DNA from: Thelonectria olida
Taxonomy: Eukaryota; Ascomycota; Sordariomycetes; Hypocreales; Nectriaceae
Assembly: GCA_020736575.1 (NCBI GenBank)
Contig: JAGPYM010000095.1
Coordinates: forward strand, 1 to 64,000
DNA length: 64,000 nucleotides
Direction of reading: 5' to 3'
The notes beneath the pieces are model-generated. The model was not told where the DNA came from, searched no databases, and saw only the letters and a list, made by a program, of their open reading frames with translations. The translations under genes and the position numbers were made by a program. Shown in pieces: positions 10,982 to 22,527 of the stretch (positions within the stretch are counted from its first letter, which is position 1; every line of letters starts with the position of its first letter).

Positions 10982-12554
10982 TCAATTCTTCTTCTGGATG
11001 CGAGGGAAACTGAGCCACACCAACGCAACCACAGCGATGAGGGCGAGGACGATGGGCTGCAAGACTCCAACACCCTTGCTGTTCGCGATCGCACCAATTG
11101 CAAAGGGAAACACCGTTCCGCCCGTCCCTCCCATGGCCATCGCAAACCCGATCGCTGAAACATGAAGCTTGGCGGGCAGCAGTTTTGCCGTGAGCATGAC
11201 GGCGCCGGGAAACAGGGGGCCGAGGAAGAAGCCCAGGAAGGCGATGGCAACGGCCGAGACGATGAACTGCGGGACGAGCCAAAAGAGGAGCTCGAGGCCG
11301 ATGGAGATGGTGAGGTAGATGCTGATGCACAGTCGCTCGCCGAAGCGCTCAGTCACGAATCCGAGGACTGCTCGACCTAATGCCATGCCGGCCCAGAAGC
11401 CAGAGGCGGAAGCACCGGAGGCTAGTCTCGTCGCCTTTCGCACCCGCAACATGAATGTGACAACCCAGCCGCCAAGACCAACTATGCAGCTTGTCAGAAG
11501 TCGGCCAACGACCGGTCAGTGGGGGGTTCAAACCTTCGACGCCCATGTAGGCAAAGAAAAACAGCGCGCAGAGCCATGTCACTTTGGACTTCAGCGCATC
11601 TCGAGTCCCGGCGCCTGAGGATTCGGGACCTGACGCGTGCTCTGCCCGGTACGCTGCGCCGGTCTTGTGCCAAAACGTTACCGTAAGACCTACCCATTCG
11701 ACAACCGAGATACTAATCTATTAACGTAAGCTTTAGTCAGCCCAGGCAATCTAGACGGCTCTTCTTACCATGACATAGTAGTAGGTATACCACGGCAACT
11801 CGGCAGACACTACTATCGAAGTAGCAATAAGAGGCGCAAAGAGAGCACCTAGCGAGTAGCACGAGTGTAAGAGTCCCTGAATCGTATTGGCCTTATCCAT
11901 GGAACCGATCCACGCGCAGAAGCAAGCGTCGGTCAGCCCGTTGCCAAAGCCACTGACCATGTTGCAGACGACGAGGACGGGATACGGGGGATGCAGTGCC
12001 AGGGCGATGAAGGTGATGATGTGGCAGATAGGTGCCATGATGGCCACGCCTCGCTGGCCAAACTTCATGTGGATCCAGGCATTGGTGAAGGCGGCGATAG
12101 AATAGCCTGCGAAGGGGGTCAAGAAGATGAGTGAGATGATGGTGTAGCTGAGGTCATAGTATGCTTCAAGCTGTGACGAGTCAGGGCAGGGAGAATATCA
12201 GGTCTAGGACGAGTCAAACGCACAGACGGAATTAAGGCCTATTTGGAGCATAGGGTTAGTTGGAACTATACAGAAAACGGTTTCGCGGACTAGACGTACA
12301 CCAACGGCGCCATCGTTCATTCCAGCAATGATGGAAGAAAGGAACGCGAAAACGAGTTTGCCGACGTTCCCCTTTGGGTAGTTCCACCTCTCCGTTTGCG
12401 ACTGAGCATTAGGAGGAGGAACACCTTCGGAAGGAATCTCTGCGGGTGGCTGCTCTTCACCGCTCTTCCTGCCATCCTCGGCGCGGCGACATGTTGGAGA
12501 TAGGCTGGCAAGCTCGAGCGGCTCCGTCTGGGTCTGAATCACTGTGGTTGACAT
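10982..12554 (-). CDS. Major facilitator superfamily transporter
   Basis: Five exons (12554-12300, 12238-12224, 12170-11769, 11717-11534, 11481-10982) splice in phase to 451 residues. All introns are GT-AG, 51-61 bp. The N-terminal ~65 residues are a charged cytosolic tail; the membrane part begins KLVFAFLSSIIAGMNDGAVG, continues ALIPSLEAYYDLSYTIISLIFLTPFAGY after a 15-nt micro-exon encoding ALIPS, and shows about a dozen hydrophobic segments with a central hydrophilic loop (TGAAYRAEHASGPESSG). The MNDGA...IP...Y motif is typical of a fungal MFS group related to bacterial fucose-permease-like carriers. Both halves and a proper stop (RIQKKN) are present, so it looks intact. The role is probably export of a metabolite or uptake of a small solute; substrate unknown. 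It is convergent with the methyltransferase gene. Confidence 0.88.
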
Positions 12555-13234
12555 TGTTGGCTTGGGCGAAGAGTATCGTCAACAGCAGATTATGGGACTG
12601 ACGATGATGGTGGAAGGGAGGCGATTGCGGGACACAGCTCCGAGTCACCGTATTTGTCATGAACCTTGCGACTTCGCATTTTACCGGTTAACCGGCGATG
12701 AACTGGATGTCTACATTCCTATGGCACTGAAAGTGAGGTTTGCGCATTGTCATTGGCTCAGCGCCCTGTAATTCTCCGTAATTCACTTTTACCTGACCAG
12801 TTTTCATTATGAAGTGGCTCTTTGATTGGCTGGCTGACTTGCATCCCGTCATTTCCCTTACACAAGTCTTGACAACTTTGACATAGCAACTGAAGAGCAG
12901 GCATGGAAGCTCGTAACAGATGCCATGGACGCTGCTAAAGCCAGCGCAGAGCACGGCTGTAATGTTTGATATGCAATTGTTAGGCAAATTGGCGGAAAAA
13001 TACGCTACTCTCTTAACACTTATATTCCAACAAAGTAAGGTGACAAAGGAAGGTGTCATGCAAAGGTGTGCCGCGTGTATCAGGGTACGCCGACGAAACA
13101 GGCTTAGTCCGGCGATATATGGAGAGCGTGCACGGAACAATTTCCGTTCACTTCGTCCAAATACACGACGCTCAGTCAAGAGCAATGGAAATGAAATTCC
13201 CCACGATGCTGTGATATGTATTGGCAATGGCTAG
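12555..13234. other. Intergenic, presumed MFS promoter
   Basis: No recognisable gene. Overlapping ORFs on both strands (12688-13227 minus, 12920-13234 plus) lack domains and look like chance frames. Confidence 0.4.
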
Positions 13235-13848
13235 CTACAGACGCAACCTGGCCTTCACCCACAACGTCGTAGACAGTGCTACCCCCACATCCCACGTGAA
13301 AGTTCGTAACCAGGATAGGCCGCGATTTTGTACCATAATATACAGAAACACGAACACAATTCTTGAGAGAATGTAGCCAATGCTGAGCGCATTTAGAGTG
13401 GCGGTGTCAAGCCCCGCTTGATTGGCAGCCACAACAGCCCCCGCGAAAAAGCCTAGGGTTTCGAAGCCATTATTTGTGGCGGCTTCGGCGCGCAAAATAC
13501 GCCTCTTGGTCTAGGATACGGTGTAATTAGCAAGCAGACAAGATAGAGTACCTTGCGAAACCTAGACTTTGAACGCACTTGTGCCGTAATGGAAGAATTT
13601 TTTCCTACGCTGTCTTTAAAATCGCGAGGGCTGGAATTATCGTAGATGCCGTGCCCTGCAGAGAACACTGCAATGAAATGCGGGACTAGGCAGATTAGAA
13701 AGGCAACCGGAACCTTAGAGGGAAATACGGTTAGTTGATATCACACTCAGCTCATCATTGAAGCGGAAGATCGTACTGTAAAGAACGAAACGTTTCTGTG
13801 GAGGTCAAGCCCGGTAGCAGGCATAAGTGTAGACCCCATGGAACCCAT
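13235..13848 (-). CDS. MAPEG-family membrane protein
   Basis: Three exons (13848-13777, 13713-13552, 13510-13235) splice in phase 0 to 169 residues; the introns are 63 and only 41 bp. The sequence has the membrane-associated eicosanoid/glutathione metabolism pattern: VPVAFLICLVPHFIAVF as TM1, the charged loop with RAEAATNNGFETLGFFAGAVVAA (the RA.A...N..E...F family signature), NALSIGYILSRIVFVFLYI, and RTFTWDVGVALSTTLWV as the last TM. Length is close to the family norm of ~150. Members include microsomal glutathione transferases, but many fungal MAPEGs near metabolite genes have no assigned reaction. It starts at ATG 13848; a second ATG three codons later is an alternative. Appears intact. 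Confidence 0.85.
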
Positions 13849-15690
13849 CTTCGCTGGTCTTGTAATGTTTCAAGAGTTATGAATTACACGAGACCTAGCT
13901 GATCCGGAATCGCTCCGTTCACAGACACCAGAGCTCATCACACAGGTCTATGTATAACCTTCAAGGGCTCAGTCTTTAAGAATCATGCTGTCATCAAATT
14001 GCTCCAAAGCTGGCTAGGTCGGATAAGCAATCCCCGGTGGCGCTGTCTTTCACCATCTTGCTCCACTAGTTCAGCGCTTGGTCCCGATCCAATTCGTCCG
14101 TTGCCATCTGCAGCCTGGATCACCGTCAGCTTCGCGGACTCTCGGGGTGTTCGAGTACCAGGAAACCATGCGAACTCCCGCCCCCAAAAAGCGTGACCAT
14201 GCGCTGAGTGGCTGTGGGCATAAACTAAAGCCAGCACGCGCTGAAACGGTAAGGGCCAGCAGGTTTTGCAATGACCATTTAATCTCCTGGCTCGCCGTAG
14301 TCTAGGCAGTTCGAGAAAGCAGTGTGATCGCCCATTCCACCTCCAACCTCAACCTCTTCAAGATTGTTGAATTTGAAGTCACGGATCTCAATTCAATATA
14401 ATCCAACTTTGTTCTTCATCTGATGGACTGAACTCCATCTCGATTGCTTTAATATTGATAGCTGATTGAAACATGTGTGGATGTGTATTTCCCCGTAGCG
14501 GCCGACAGACCGCTCATATCCCCGCGGGCTGCCTTCAGGACTTGCTGATCTAGAGCAAAGGAAGTGGCAGAGGAGTGGTTGAAAGGAGTCATAGGCTGCC
14601 GCAGAGCTTGCCTGAGGGGTAAAAGCCTCTGCGACCTGTCACCGAAAGTGGAAGGGCCTGCAGGTCCTCGGTTCCGAAGGAAAATATGGGTCATCGTGCA
14701 CGATGTTGAGATCGGCTTTGCAGGGTAAAGCGACTCGCACTCGCCCAAGGTATTACGCTGCACCGTTAAAGCCACGAGCGAAAGCGCAGTCTAGTGGCAT
14801 ATCGACTCCATACCCGCTAATGAGCCACCAACAGCTCCGTGAGGTGAGGAGTTTTAAAGAAGGAAGACACCTGGTTGAAAAACATCCAAAGTGGTGATGG
14901 TTTAGGGCAGCGTCGTCAACTTCGCAAGCCGCGTCCGCTGCATCTCCGTCTTTGATACCTCGTTTACACCAATAGTTGCATTCGTGTATTCAGTACGTAG
15001 TAATTTGGTCCAGGAAACGCTTCTCCGCAGCCCGGGCGAGTCTCCCTGCATCGAGCACTAGCCCGAGGAGCATGTGGCGCAGAACAATATGATCCCTTTT
15101 TGCGAAGGCATACTGTTTTAGAAATGAGTTCCAAATACCTTGCTACAATCCTGATCATGGGGCAATACAGGAGAACAATGCGCCGGTGGCGTGGCGACAC
15201 GAGGCGCAGTGGCAGCATCCCATCTCGAAGAGGGCTCGATGCCACGGCGACCGTGGACCTGTGGCCCTTGCAAAGGCATTGTGCCCAAGTTGGACTTTGT
15301 TGCTGCAATTGTTGGCTCGGAAACCCACCAACCAGCTTAGACAAAACCTGTCGAGTTGCCGCTGCCCACATACATACACGTCTGGCGGAGAGTTGCGACG
15401 CTTATCCGTTCCTGACATCCGAAGGGCGCGCGAGGTATGGACGCAAACACCAAGGAGAAGTAGCATTCAGGGGATGCACCCCCTAGCCGAGACATCAAAA
15501 GCGGGCGTATGCATGTGTGTATTGGTAAAGGGGTCGTGAAAAGCCTTCACTTTCGCCTTGCTACGAAGCAATACCAAGACACCGATGTCTCTAGTCCGTC
15601 CTGCGGTGTATGTGTTGGCGCTCCCAACAGCTCTTCCATATGTATCGCATTCTGGTCCCAAAATCGACACAACGCACATGCTATTGCGAC
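13849..15690. other. 1.8 kb intergenic without a supportable gene
   Basis: Opposing ORFs of 100-135 residues at 14964-15540 overlap one another on both strands and have no recognisable domain. No tRNA, repeat or mobile-element signal was found. It lies between the MAPEG promoter and the 3' end of the beta-lactamase-like gene. Confidence 0.4.
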
Positions 15691-17655
15691 TTACAACAGT
15701 TTAGCCTTTCCCAAGAAACCGCTCCTCAAGATCGGAATGTCTACCCCCAGAACTTCTCTTGTCAAGGCATCCCTCACAAACACCAGCCGATCAAGAGACT
15801 CATTTCCGTAGTAGGTCCAGTCACCCGCTACCCAGTAGAGACACTCATTCATGCTGACACCCGCACCGGGCAGCTTTGTGGCCGTGTTGGTTACCAGATC
15901 CCAGTCAATGCGCCACTCCTCCCGCAGGACCTTCTTCTCGTATCCGTTACCTTGCTTGGTAGTGGAGTTTGTAATGATATCGAGTGGGTAGATTCGGGCC
16001 ACGGTAGGTAGCATGTCGAGCGTTTTACCAATATTTCTGTAGAAGATCTCGCGGTACGACGCCATCATGTCCGTCCCGTTGTATTCGAGTCCCGCAAGGA
16101 TCGTCGAATTCACGTCTTGGCTGATGGTGACGGTGATCGCCGCGTCTGACTTGCTCGGATTGTCAACGAAGGTTCCCGTGTACACTAATCCTTGATCTCG
16201 TGCGGCTTCGTCGATGGCCGGGACTAGTGTCTCGAGCACGGCGTTGTAGATAAAGTTGGCCGCCTTTGGAGACCCAGCTGTGAGCAGTACAATGGCGACT
16301 CCGTACTCATCAATGACGGCAACCTGGGACCTGTACCCTTGCGCAGCACCACCCTTGGCATAAAGGTCGATGGTGTGGGGGTGCCTGGGTGTCAGAGTCT
16401 GCGTGCGATAGATCTCCCATGGCATGCCGACAAGTGCATAGGGAGACCCGGTGGAGGAACTAGGCTTGAGCCATGCGAGAACATCGGTCTCAGTGTCGAG
16501 GATGGAACGATCAAGGATGCCGTGGAAGAATACCGACAAGTCCGACAAGGTTGAGACAAGTCCAGCGCCACTAGATATCAACAAGTAACGTGAGAACTTG
16601 GATGCTGTAGGGCAAAGGAGACAGATCGTATGAACTTACGCAGAATAGTAGCTGTAGGTCTTGCCCCAGAAGTTCTCAACAGGAGGGATGACGGCCCTCG
16701 CGTCGCTGCCAGGACTTTCTAGTGTGCTGGACATTGCTAAGCGCTCCGTGACAAGCTCTTTGACGAGCTGGGTATAATTCTTGCCCGTGGCTTCCTGGAT
16801 GGCGCGAATGAAGATGTGAAAAGAAATAGTGGAGTAAAATGGGCGGCTCGCGGGTTTTGCAACAGGATAAATGTCCAGCAAGGCTTCGAAAAGTTCTGTG
16901 AGCACATCAAGTTAGATATGAGCTCTCGCAGCTTGTGGCGGTGATCAAGATGGGGGAACGAATGTACGTTGTTCAGAACAGGGCTCGTTTAAACCAATGA
17001 CACCGCACGGCTCATAGTCATCATCCTCCAGCTGCGGAAACCCGAGAGACTCGTAGTATTCCTTGAGAAAGTAGAACTCAAAGCCCCCATCTATGCCACA
17101 TCAATATCGAATATTTTGTTCGTATAGGCACAGGAGGAAGAAAAACGTACAGTATTGTGGTATGCCTGCGAGCCCACTGGCCAAGTGCCGCAATGTAATG
17201 GTGTCCCAATCAATGACACTCGAATTGTTCTTCAAAGCCGGGATGTACTTGGTGATAGGGTCATCGAGAGAGAGACCGCTCCTGAGCAAGATATAGTCCG
17301 AAATCACCTTGGATACCGAGCCTATGAGATACTGTGAGTCTCGAGTCACTTCCTTGGTCCCGTTCACGGTGTTCGGCGCCAGGTAATGGTACTCCCACAC
17401 GGGAACCGCCTTGTCTGGCTGGTCCCAAGAGATGATACCGACCGAAAAGGACGTGTCATCGACTGGCCAACCCGCCTCAATCTCTCTAGAGGTGGCTAGC
17501 TGGAGGGCTTTGTTAAGCTCAGACGAGGCCAGAGCAAAGGCAGGATGGGACGCGATATCTGTAGGCCGCGGAACGATTGGCCCTGGAGGCCGGCAGTCGA
17601 AGGAGGCGAGCGCAAGGCCTGGCAATGTTGCTGCGATGAGGGTTTTTCGCAACAT
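15691..17655 (-). CDS. Secreted beta-lactamase/transpeptidase-fold serine hydrolase
   Basis: Four exons (17655-17151, 17090-16968, 16895-16640, 16570-15691) splice in phase to 587 residues. The protein opens with a signal peptide (MLRKTLIAATLPGLALAS) so it is probably secreted. The catalytic SxxK motif is S113-V-S-K116 within YLIGSVSKVISDYILL, followed by DDPITKYIPALKN and ITLRHLASGLAGIPQY, the standard class C/penicillin-binding layout. The second motif region reads TYSYYSAGAGLVSTLSDLSVFF, typical of the fungal family, where the classical YxN is altered. A ~200-residue C-terminal extension carries several N-glycosylation sequons. Homologues occur in fungal metabolite clusters as hydrolases, esterases or lactonases. 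No break is seen. The frame extends upstream to 17742, but the ATG at 17655 gives the best signal peptide. Confidence 0.88.
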
Positions 17656-17781
17656 GATGGTATAGCTAGGGATACTGTGCAGGCTTACTTTGCTAATGTT
17701 GGTGTTTTCGAGGTTAGATAAGTGCTTGCCGACAATGTCCAACGAGTGTGCTGTTACTGAAGCTCACGGGTGGGAGCTTTG

Positions 17782-17789
17782 TATAAATA
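17782..17789 (-). promoter_or_regulatory. TATA-like box of the hydrolase gene
   Basis: TATTTATA on the minus strand, about 125 bp upstream of the hydrolase ATG. Position and sequence fit a core promoter element; there is no further support. Confidence 0.35.
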
Positions 17790-19415
17790 CTTACCTGGAC
17801 TGTGAACTGTCTCTATCCAAGACTAGCGAACAGTATTGCCTCCGCACCTTGTGTCACCAGGGCCTATAAGCCACCTCTTGACTACCGACGTCGCTGTAGC
17901 ATATCATCTCGTCCCGGTTGTACTAGGTCAGGAACGCGATACGACAGGAGCAAGGCCTTCGAGTCCTCTCGTCCGATTTGTGCAAGGCCCACCACCTGGT
18001 CGCCGTGTGGAGTGGTTCACCACGCGCGAGCAATATGGGCTCGTCAGGTGTCTACGTACTTGCTGGCTCACGTACAGCTTGCAGCTAGGCCACATTGCGT
18101 TGCGTAGCCTCACAAAAGCGCAGGGCGGGCTTAGCTTCGGTACTTTCATAGCGTAGAGCACCAGGATAATTAAACCCGGTGCATGGGGTTGTTGCGAGCA
18201 CTTTCGGTATTGGTGTGGCGAAGAATTCGTCATTTTCGATTCCGATCGGATTCTCACTTTTGGTATTGGCGTGCGAAGATATTCGTCATTTCCGATCGCA
18301 TTCTTCCAGCTGCCAAGGCCGCCGTATTTCGCAATACCGGGGTCCCAGTGAGGCTGTGTTGGCGGCACGCCTACGGCTGAGGAGAGACTATTATTATCTT
18401 TCACGCAGCCGCCCCCCTGTGGGGACCGCCAATGCCTTGGGGAACAGAACTGGAGTTGAGTAGAGGATGGAGGGCAGTAGGCATTAACGTTGGCGTTGAA
18501 ATCCGGGTCTAAGGCCGCCGTCTCTGTGCCATCCGGTTGTGTGTTTTTGCACCTCTTCATGGATCGGATGAATAGAGCCAATCAATTTAACTAGCTAGTC
18601 ATATCTCATTGCTCCTATCAATTATTCCAAATGGGACAACATAGACACCGATTCGGAGCCGGAGCGTTTGCCCACCTGTCCGTCTTCCCTCTCCTCCGGT
18701 TGCCTCACTTGCCACGCGATTTTGACGCCGAACAAGAGCTTTGTGTCTACGATGGCTTCGCCCGATTCTTGCCTTGTTACTCCCATCTGACGCCGTCCCG
18801 GCTCTCTGACGCCGCCTTCATCCCGACCGCTCTTCAAAACCGGATCTGACCGACTGACACCCCTTTCGAAGACGAAGAAAACCACGATTTCACGAGCAAT
18901 GCTTTGGCGTCATTTCCGTGGCTGGACACTCTCCGAACGAAGCAGAGTCACTCGCACTTCGTTGGGCTTTCGGAGACGACATCCAAAAGGTGGACAACTG
19001 CAGGCGCTGGTGCAATGGACTTATCCCTTAATCCGCTACATCCACTACGTCTGTTCCACGTCACGACTGCTTCAAATGGGTCCTTTACAGTAACAGACTT
19101 CGTCGATTAAGGTCTATATATTCCACTGCCTCCGCCAGTGGATCTCTTGGAGTGGATTGCAACCATAACCAGCAGAGATGTCATTCTCAGCACATGGGTT
19201 TTATCTCTTGACACCTCGCTAAGCAGTGCTGTGACTGTCAAAATAGTAGTAGCAGATCGATCTCTCGCCATCGTCTTCCAGCCCTGTTGGAGCGTCCGAA
19301 TGGCGCAGAAATGCAGTTACTACTGTGGCTGTAAGCTCTGCGATGGTTCCATCGCGACGCATTAATTCCGCCTTGCACTCCTCCAACTTCGAGACACTGC
19401 CATCCCTCCCTCCCG
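17790..19415. other. 1.6 kb without a supportable gene
   Basis: A 217-residue minus-strand frame (18581-17928) is open but has no domain and low-complexity basic composition; I regard it as chance. A near-duplicate phrase (a TTTCGGTATTGG / TTTGGTATTGG tract followed by CGNAGAATTCGTCATTT-type sequence) occurs twice around 18200-18295, a local tandem duplication of about 65 bp. Nothing else is seen. Confidence 0.35.
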
Positions 19416-20781
19416 CTAGCAGCCCGTGTCAGCGCCAAACAAGCTCATCAAGTCGCGCGCAAACCGCGCCGGCCACTCCGCGTACTGCCGCAGCTCCCGC
19501 GGCAGGTTCGCGTAAATGTTCCCAACCCAGACACAGACCATGACGTTGCGGGAGCCGTAGTGGTGCAGCGTCGCCATCACAGGTCGCCGCTTCTCGTCGC
19601 TACCCTCGACACGTCCGGCCATGATGCAGTCTAGCACCAGCATGTGCATGATGACAAGCCGCGAGACGTGGTTACCCGGGTTTACGAACGAGGCATACTC
19701 GTCGGCCGTGAGGTGGCCAAGCTTCTCGTACAGGAAGGTGTGCTGCCGGTAGCCTGACGTTGTTAGCGGAGACCTCGAAGACCACGTGTGACCACAAGAC
19801 ATACTCTCGGCCAAGTCGCCGCCCACGGACGAGGCAATCCGCCGCATCAGAGCTAGGTACTCCACCTCGGCGACGCTCTGGAACAGCCGGCCCAACTGCT
19901 CGAGGCTCGCGCAGAAGCCGTCCGCCAGACCCCGATCGTGGAAGTGGTGCGCCTCCGGCGTCACGAGCTCGACGGCGCGCTCGACATACCACTCGCGCTC
20001 AAACGTCTGAAACACCGAGGACCGAAACTCCTCCCCGATCATCGGCCCCATGAGGAAGCCTGCCATGTCAGCCTAGAATAATCAGGGAAGGGACAAGACT
20101 TACACCCTCGCGTCATGGTGAGAAAGTCGTACAGCCCGTCGGGCATGTGCGCCGCCTGGTAGGTCAGCACCAGGATGGCCGCAAACGCGGCGACGGCATC
20201 GGACGCCGAATGCTGCCGGCGCGCGAGGAACTCGTTGAGGCGCTTGATGGCGACGACGCGGTGCTGCAGCGCGTCCTGGACGTATCCCGTTGGCGCCAGC
20301 AGGCTGAGGTGCGACGCCCCGAGCCCGACCATCGCGTGCGCCAGAAAGTCGTACTGCTGGGTCAGGACGCAGGACTCGAATATAGCGGCGGCAGACTCAC
20401 CTCGTGTGACATTTGCGACACAAGCTGCCAGACGGACCACCCGCCGATGGGCAGCGGCGGGTACGCGCAGACGAGAAAGTGCTGGAAGAAGCGCAGGTCC
20501 GCCATGCTAAAGGAGCCGGGCGCTGGCAGCGCTCTGGTCGGGCGTGTCCCTGTCGTCACTGCTACAACATCGCGGCCCGCCCTCGAATATTCGCACCTCA
20601 GGCCGAGACGCCGGCACGGCCCGCACTCCGGGATCACCTCGTCACACTTTACCTTACGTCGTTTGCAGTTGGGGCACCCGGCGCGCGACTTGGTGTGGCC
20701 CTTGCGGGGGATCGGGCGCCGGCGGGCCGTGGCCGGTGCCGGTGACGTTGATCCCGGGGCAGACGAGATTGAGCCCGACAT
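19416..20781 (-). CDS. Zn2Cys6 binuclear-cluster transcription factor
   Basis: Four exons (20781-20401, 20353-20104, 20059-19805, 19753-19416) splice in phase to 407 residues. The DNA-binding domain is complete: C36-x2-C39-x6-C46-x6-C53-x2-C56-x6-C63, within AGCPNCKRRKVKCDE and ECGPCRRLGLRC, preceded by a basic, proline-rich N-terminus. The rest is the helical fungal-specific middle region (YDFLAHAMVGLGASHLSLL, FLTMTRGCFLMGPMIGEEF). This is the compact architecture of regulators near metabolite and sterol-uptake genes (Upc2-like N-terminal zinc cluster). The intron at 19754-19804 is readable in frame but has strong signals (GTATGT, CTAAC, CAG), so I treated it as spliced. The gene appears intact and could regulate the surrounding genes; that is inference. 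Confidence 0.88.
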
Positions 20782-21713
20782 TGTGTCCGGTTAGGCTTCT
20801 TCGCTGGACATTTTGCAGACGATTGCGGCCGGGTGGTGAGAGATGAGGAGGAAACAGGGCTGATGTATTTGTAGTTGGACCTGTTACGCCGTCTGACGCG
20901 CGTCACCGGCAATGCAGACGCGCCTTGGCCCAGAGTGCGTAATCAACCAACTGTTTCTAACCGTTGGACCAGTTGGATACTCCAACTGTGGGTCCAACTC
21001 AACTGAGATCTGGCTCCCTATGCTTGGCAACTCACTAATTCAATTGTCCGGTTGATTGGATTTGGATCTAACTGCTTCCAACTTGTTCCAGCGCCCAGGG
21101 GCACGAGGCACCTCAAACCCTGCTCGCTCCCAGTCCCGTTTTCGTACCGCCCGCCGTCCAAGAGTCGCCGTTGGGGGCCATCAACTTGAGCCAAAACGCG
21201 ACATAGCACTTGTGACCTGTCCCACGCGCGAGCTTCGCACTCGTTTTGTGTCAATTTGGCGTCGGACTTCAACCGAATCTATTGCTTGTTACTCACCTTA
21301 TCTAGTATTGTGTGTCACATTCAACAGGGGATTTTTGACTGCATTGAAGCTCTTGATTTCTAACCAAATGAATGGCTAAAGTTGGTCTGTTTTATCTTTC
21401 CTTGGATAGGGTCGTATTCGTCCGCTGTGACGAAGTGTTCCTCACGATCTGTTTCATCCAAGTCTGATACCGTAGGCCACACAGCCCGGGTGTCAGAGCA
21501 GCCTCAGTGATACGATGTGATATTGTGTCCTGGAACGGGACCCGTTACCCACCTGTGCTACCCCCGTAGAAGTAAATGAAGCTCATCTTAGAAGAGATCC
21601 CTTTTAGCATGTTAGTCGAGACAAAACCCGTCACCCGTCATGCAAGAGAAGTAGTCCAAGGTGTAGTATGTCCATGAAGCCGAGCCAGCCATAATAGCTC
21701 AGAACTGTGAACA
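20782..21713. other. Promoter region between the divergent regulator and OrsD-like genes
   Basis: No gene seen. Around 20945-21080 the words CCAACTG, AACTGTTTC, CAGTTGGA, CCAACTGTGGG and TCAACTG recur several times in both orientations, a cluster of CAACTG/CAGTTG-type words that could be repeated binding sites or low-complexity sequence. Confidence 0.35.
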
Positions 21714-22199
21714 ATGAGTCGTCTCACTCAGGTTTTGATACAACAAGTTGAGCCAACCGAGGCTTCGACGGACTGCGAGATCAACCCCAGACCGCGGCTG
21801 TCCGTTGGCCCGCGGAAACCCTCCCAGAGAGACCTTGAAAATTTGATTGCTCTCGGTCTCTACTATATTGAGTCTGAGCACGCTGTTCTGTGCATCCGTT
21901 GCGGTTTTGCATTGAAGACAGATGCCGACCGTGATTCGCACCATCTCGGGGAAAAACACGTGTCTGAAGGCCAGCTCCGAGCATTGGAAGCAGATCCCAA
22001 ACCTGAATGCATCACTAAAGATGATGTTGTGAATCACATCGAGAGTTTACATTGCCAGTTCAGTGGAAGAATACTTGATGAAAGGCTTCCGGTATTCAGA
22101 GCAAGGTATCATCTTAACCCACATGGGAGACCCTGGGCTGCCCTGGAAAGCTCTATCGTAACTCGCACTACTAACACCGCTTTTAAATCTGCATGCTGA
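21714..22199 (+). CDS. OrsD-like C2H2 zinc-finger domain protein
   Basis: Single-exon frame of 161 residues. The central part LENLIALGLYYIESEHAVLC followed by IRCGFALKTDADRDSHHLGE and KHVS carries C60-x2-C63 and H76/H77 with H82, matching the atypical C2H2 finger of the DUF3505/OrsD-like family. This family is abundant in ascomycetes, named after orsD of the Aspergillus orsellinic-acid cluster, and often associated with repeats. A second CxH-like element (HIESLHCQF) follows. Family members are often longer, so this may be an N-terminal fragment or a solo domain. Function unknown. The frame has no internal stop. Confidence 0.6.
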   Translation: MSRLTQVLIQQVEPTEASTDCEINPRPRLSVGPRKPSQRDLENLIALGLYYIESEHAVLCIRCGFALKTDADRDSHHLGEKHVSEGQLRALEADPKPECITKDDVVNHIESLHCQFSGRILDERLPVFRARYHLNPHGRPWAALESSIVTRTTNTAFKSAC

Positions 22200-22527
22200 A
22201 ACCTGGTAAGGGCTTGCGCAGACTGGCTCGCTTCAGGAGTGAGGGATGGCTGATACTATCCAACCGGGTGTGGGTTCGTGATCAAATGTCGAGTGACACG
22301 CGAAACCGCCTGCCGGATTTCCACAAGGAACGTGCTTAAGGGGTCAGACGGAGCAGAACTGAGAAGCGACGGGACGTTGCCGAGCGCTATCAGTACTGCT
22401 TGCCGTGAGATCAGCTTCCAGCGGGTCTTATATGCCTTATGGTCTTCCAATTAGGTTAAATTACTCGTACCAAACGTGTCCAATATAAGGAATGTCTAAC
22501 CTCTCTCCAATACGTCTTCTTCATTAC
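22200..22527. other. Intergenic, tail-to-tail
   Basis: Separates the 3' ends of the OrsD-like gene and the dehydrogenase. A 64-residue minus ORF (22450-22256) has no recognisable domain. Confidence 0.35.

Noticed and set aside
17928..18581. 217-residue minus-strand ORF
   Set aside because: No domain, odd basic composition, no splice or start context; likely a chance frame.
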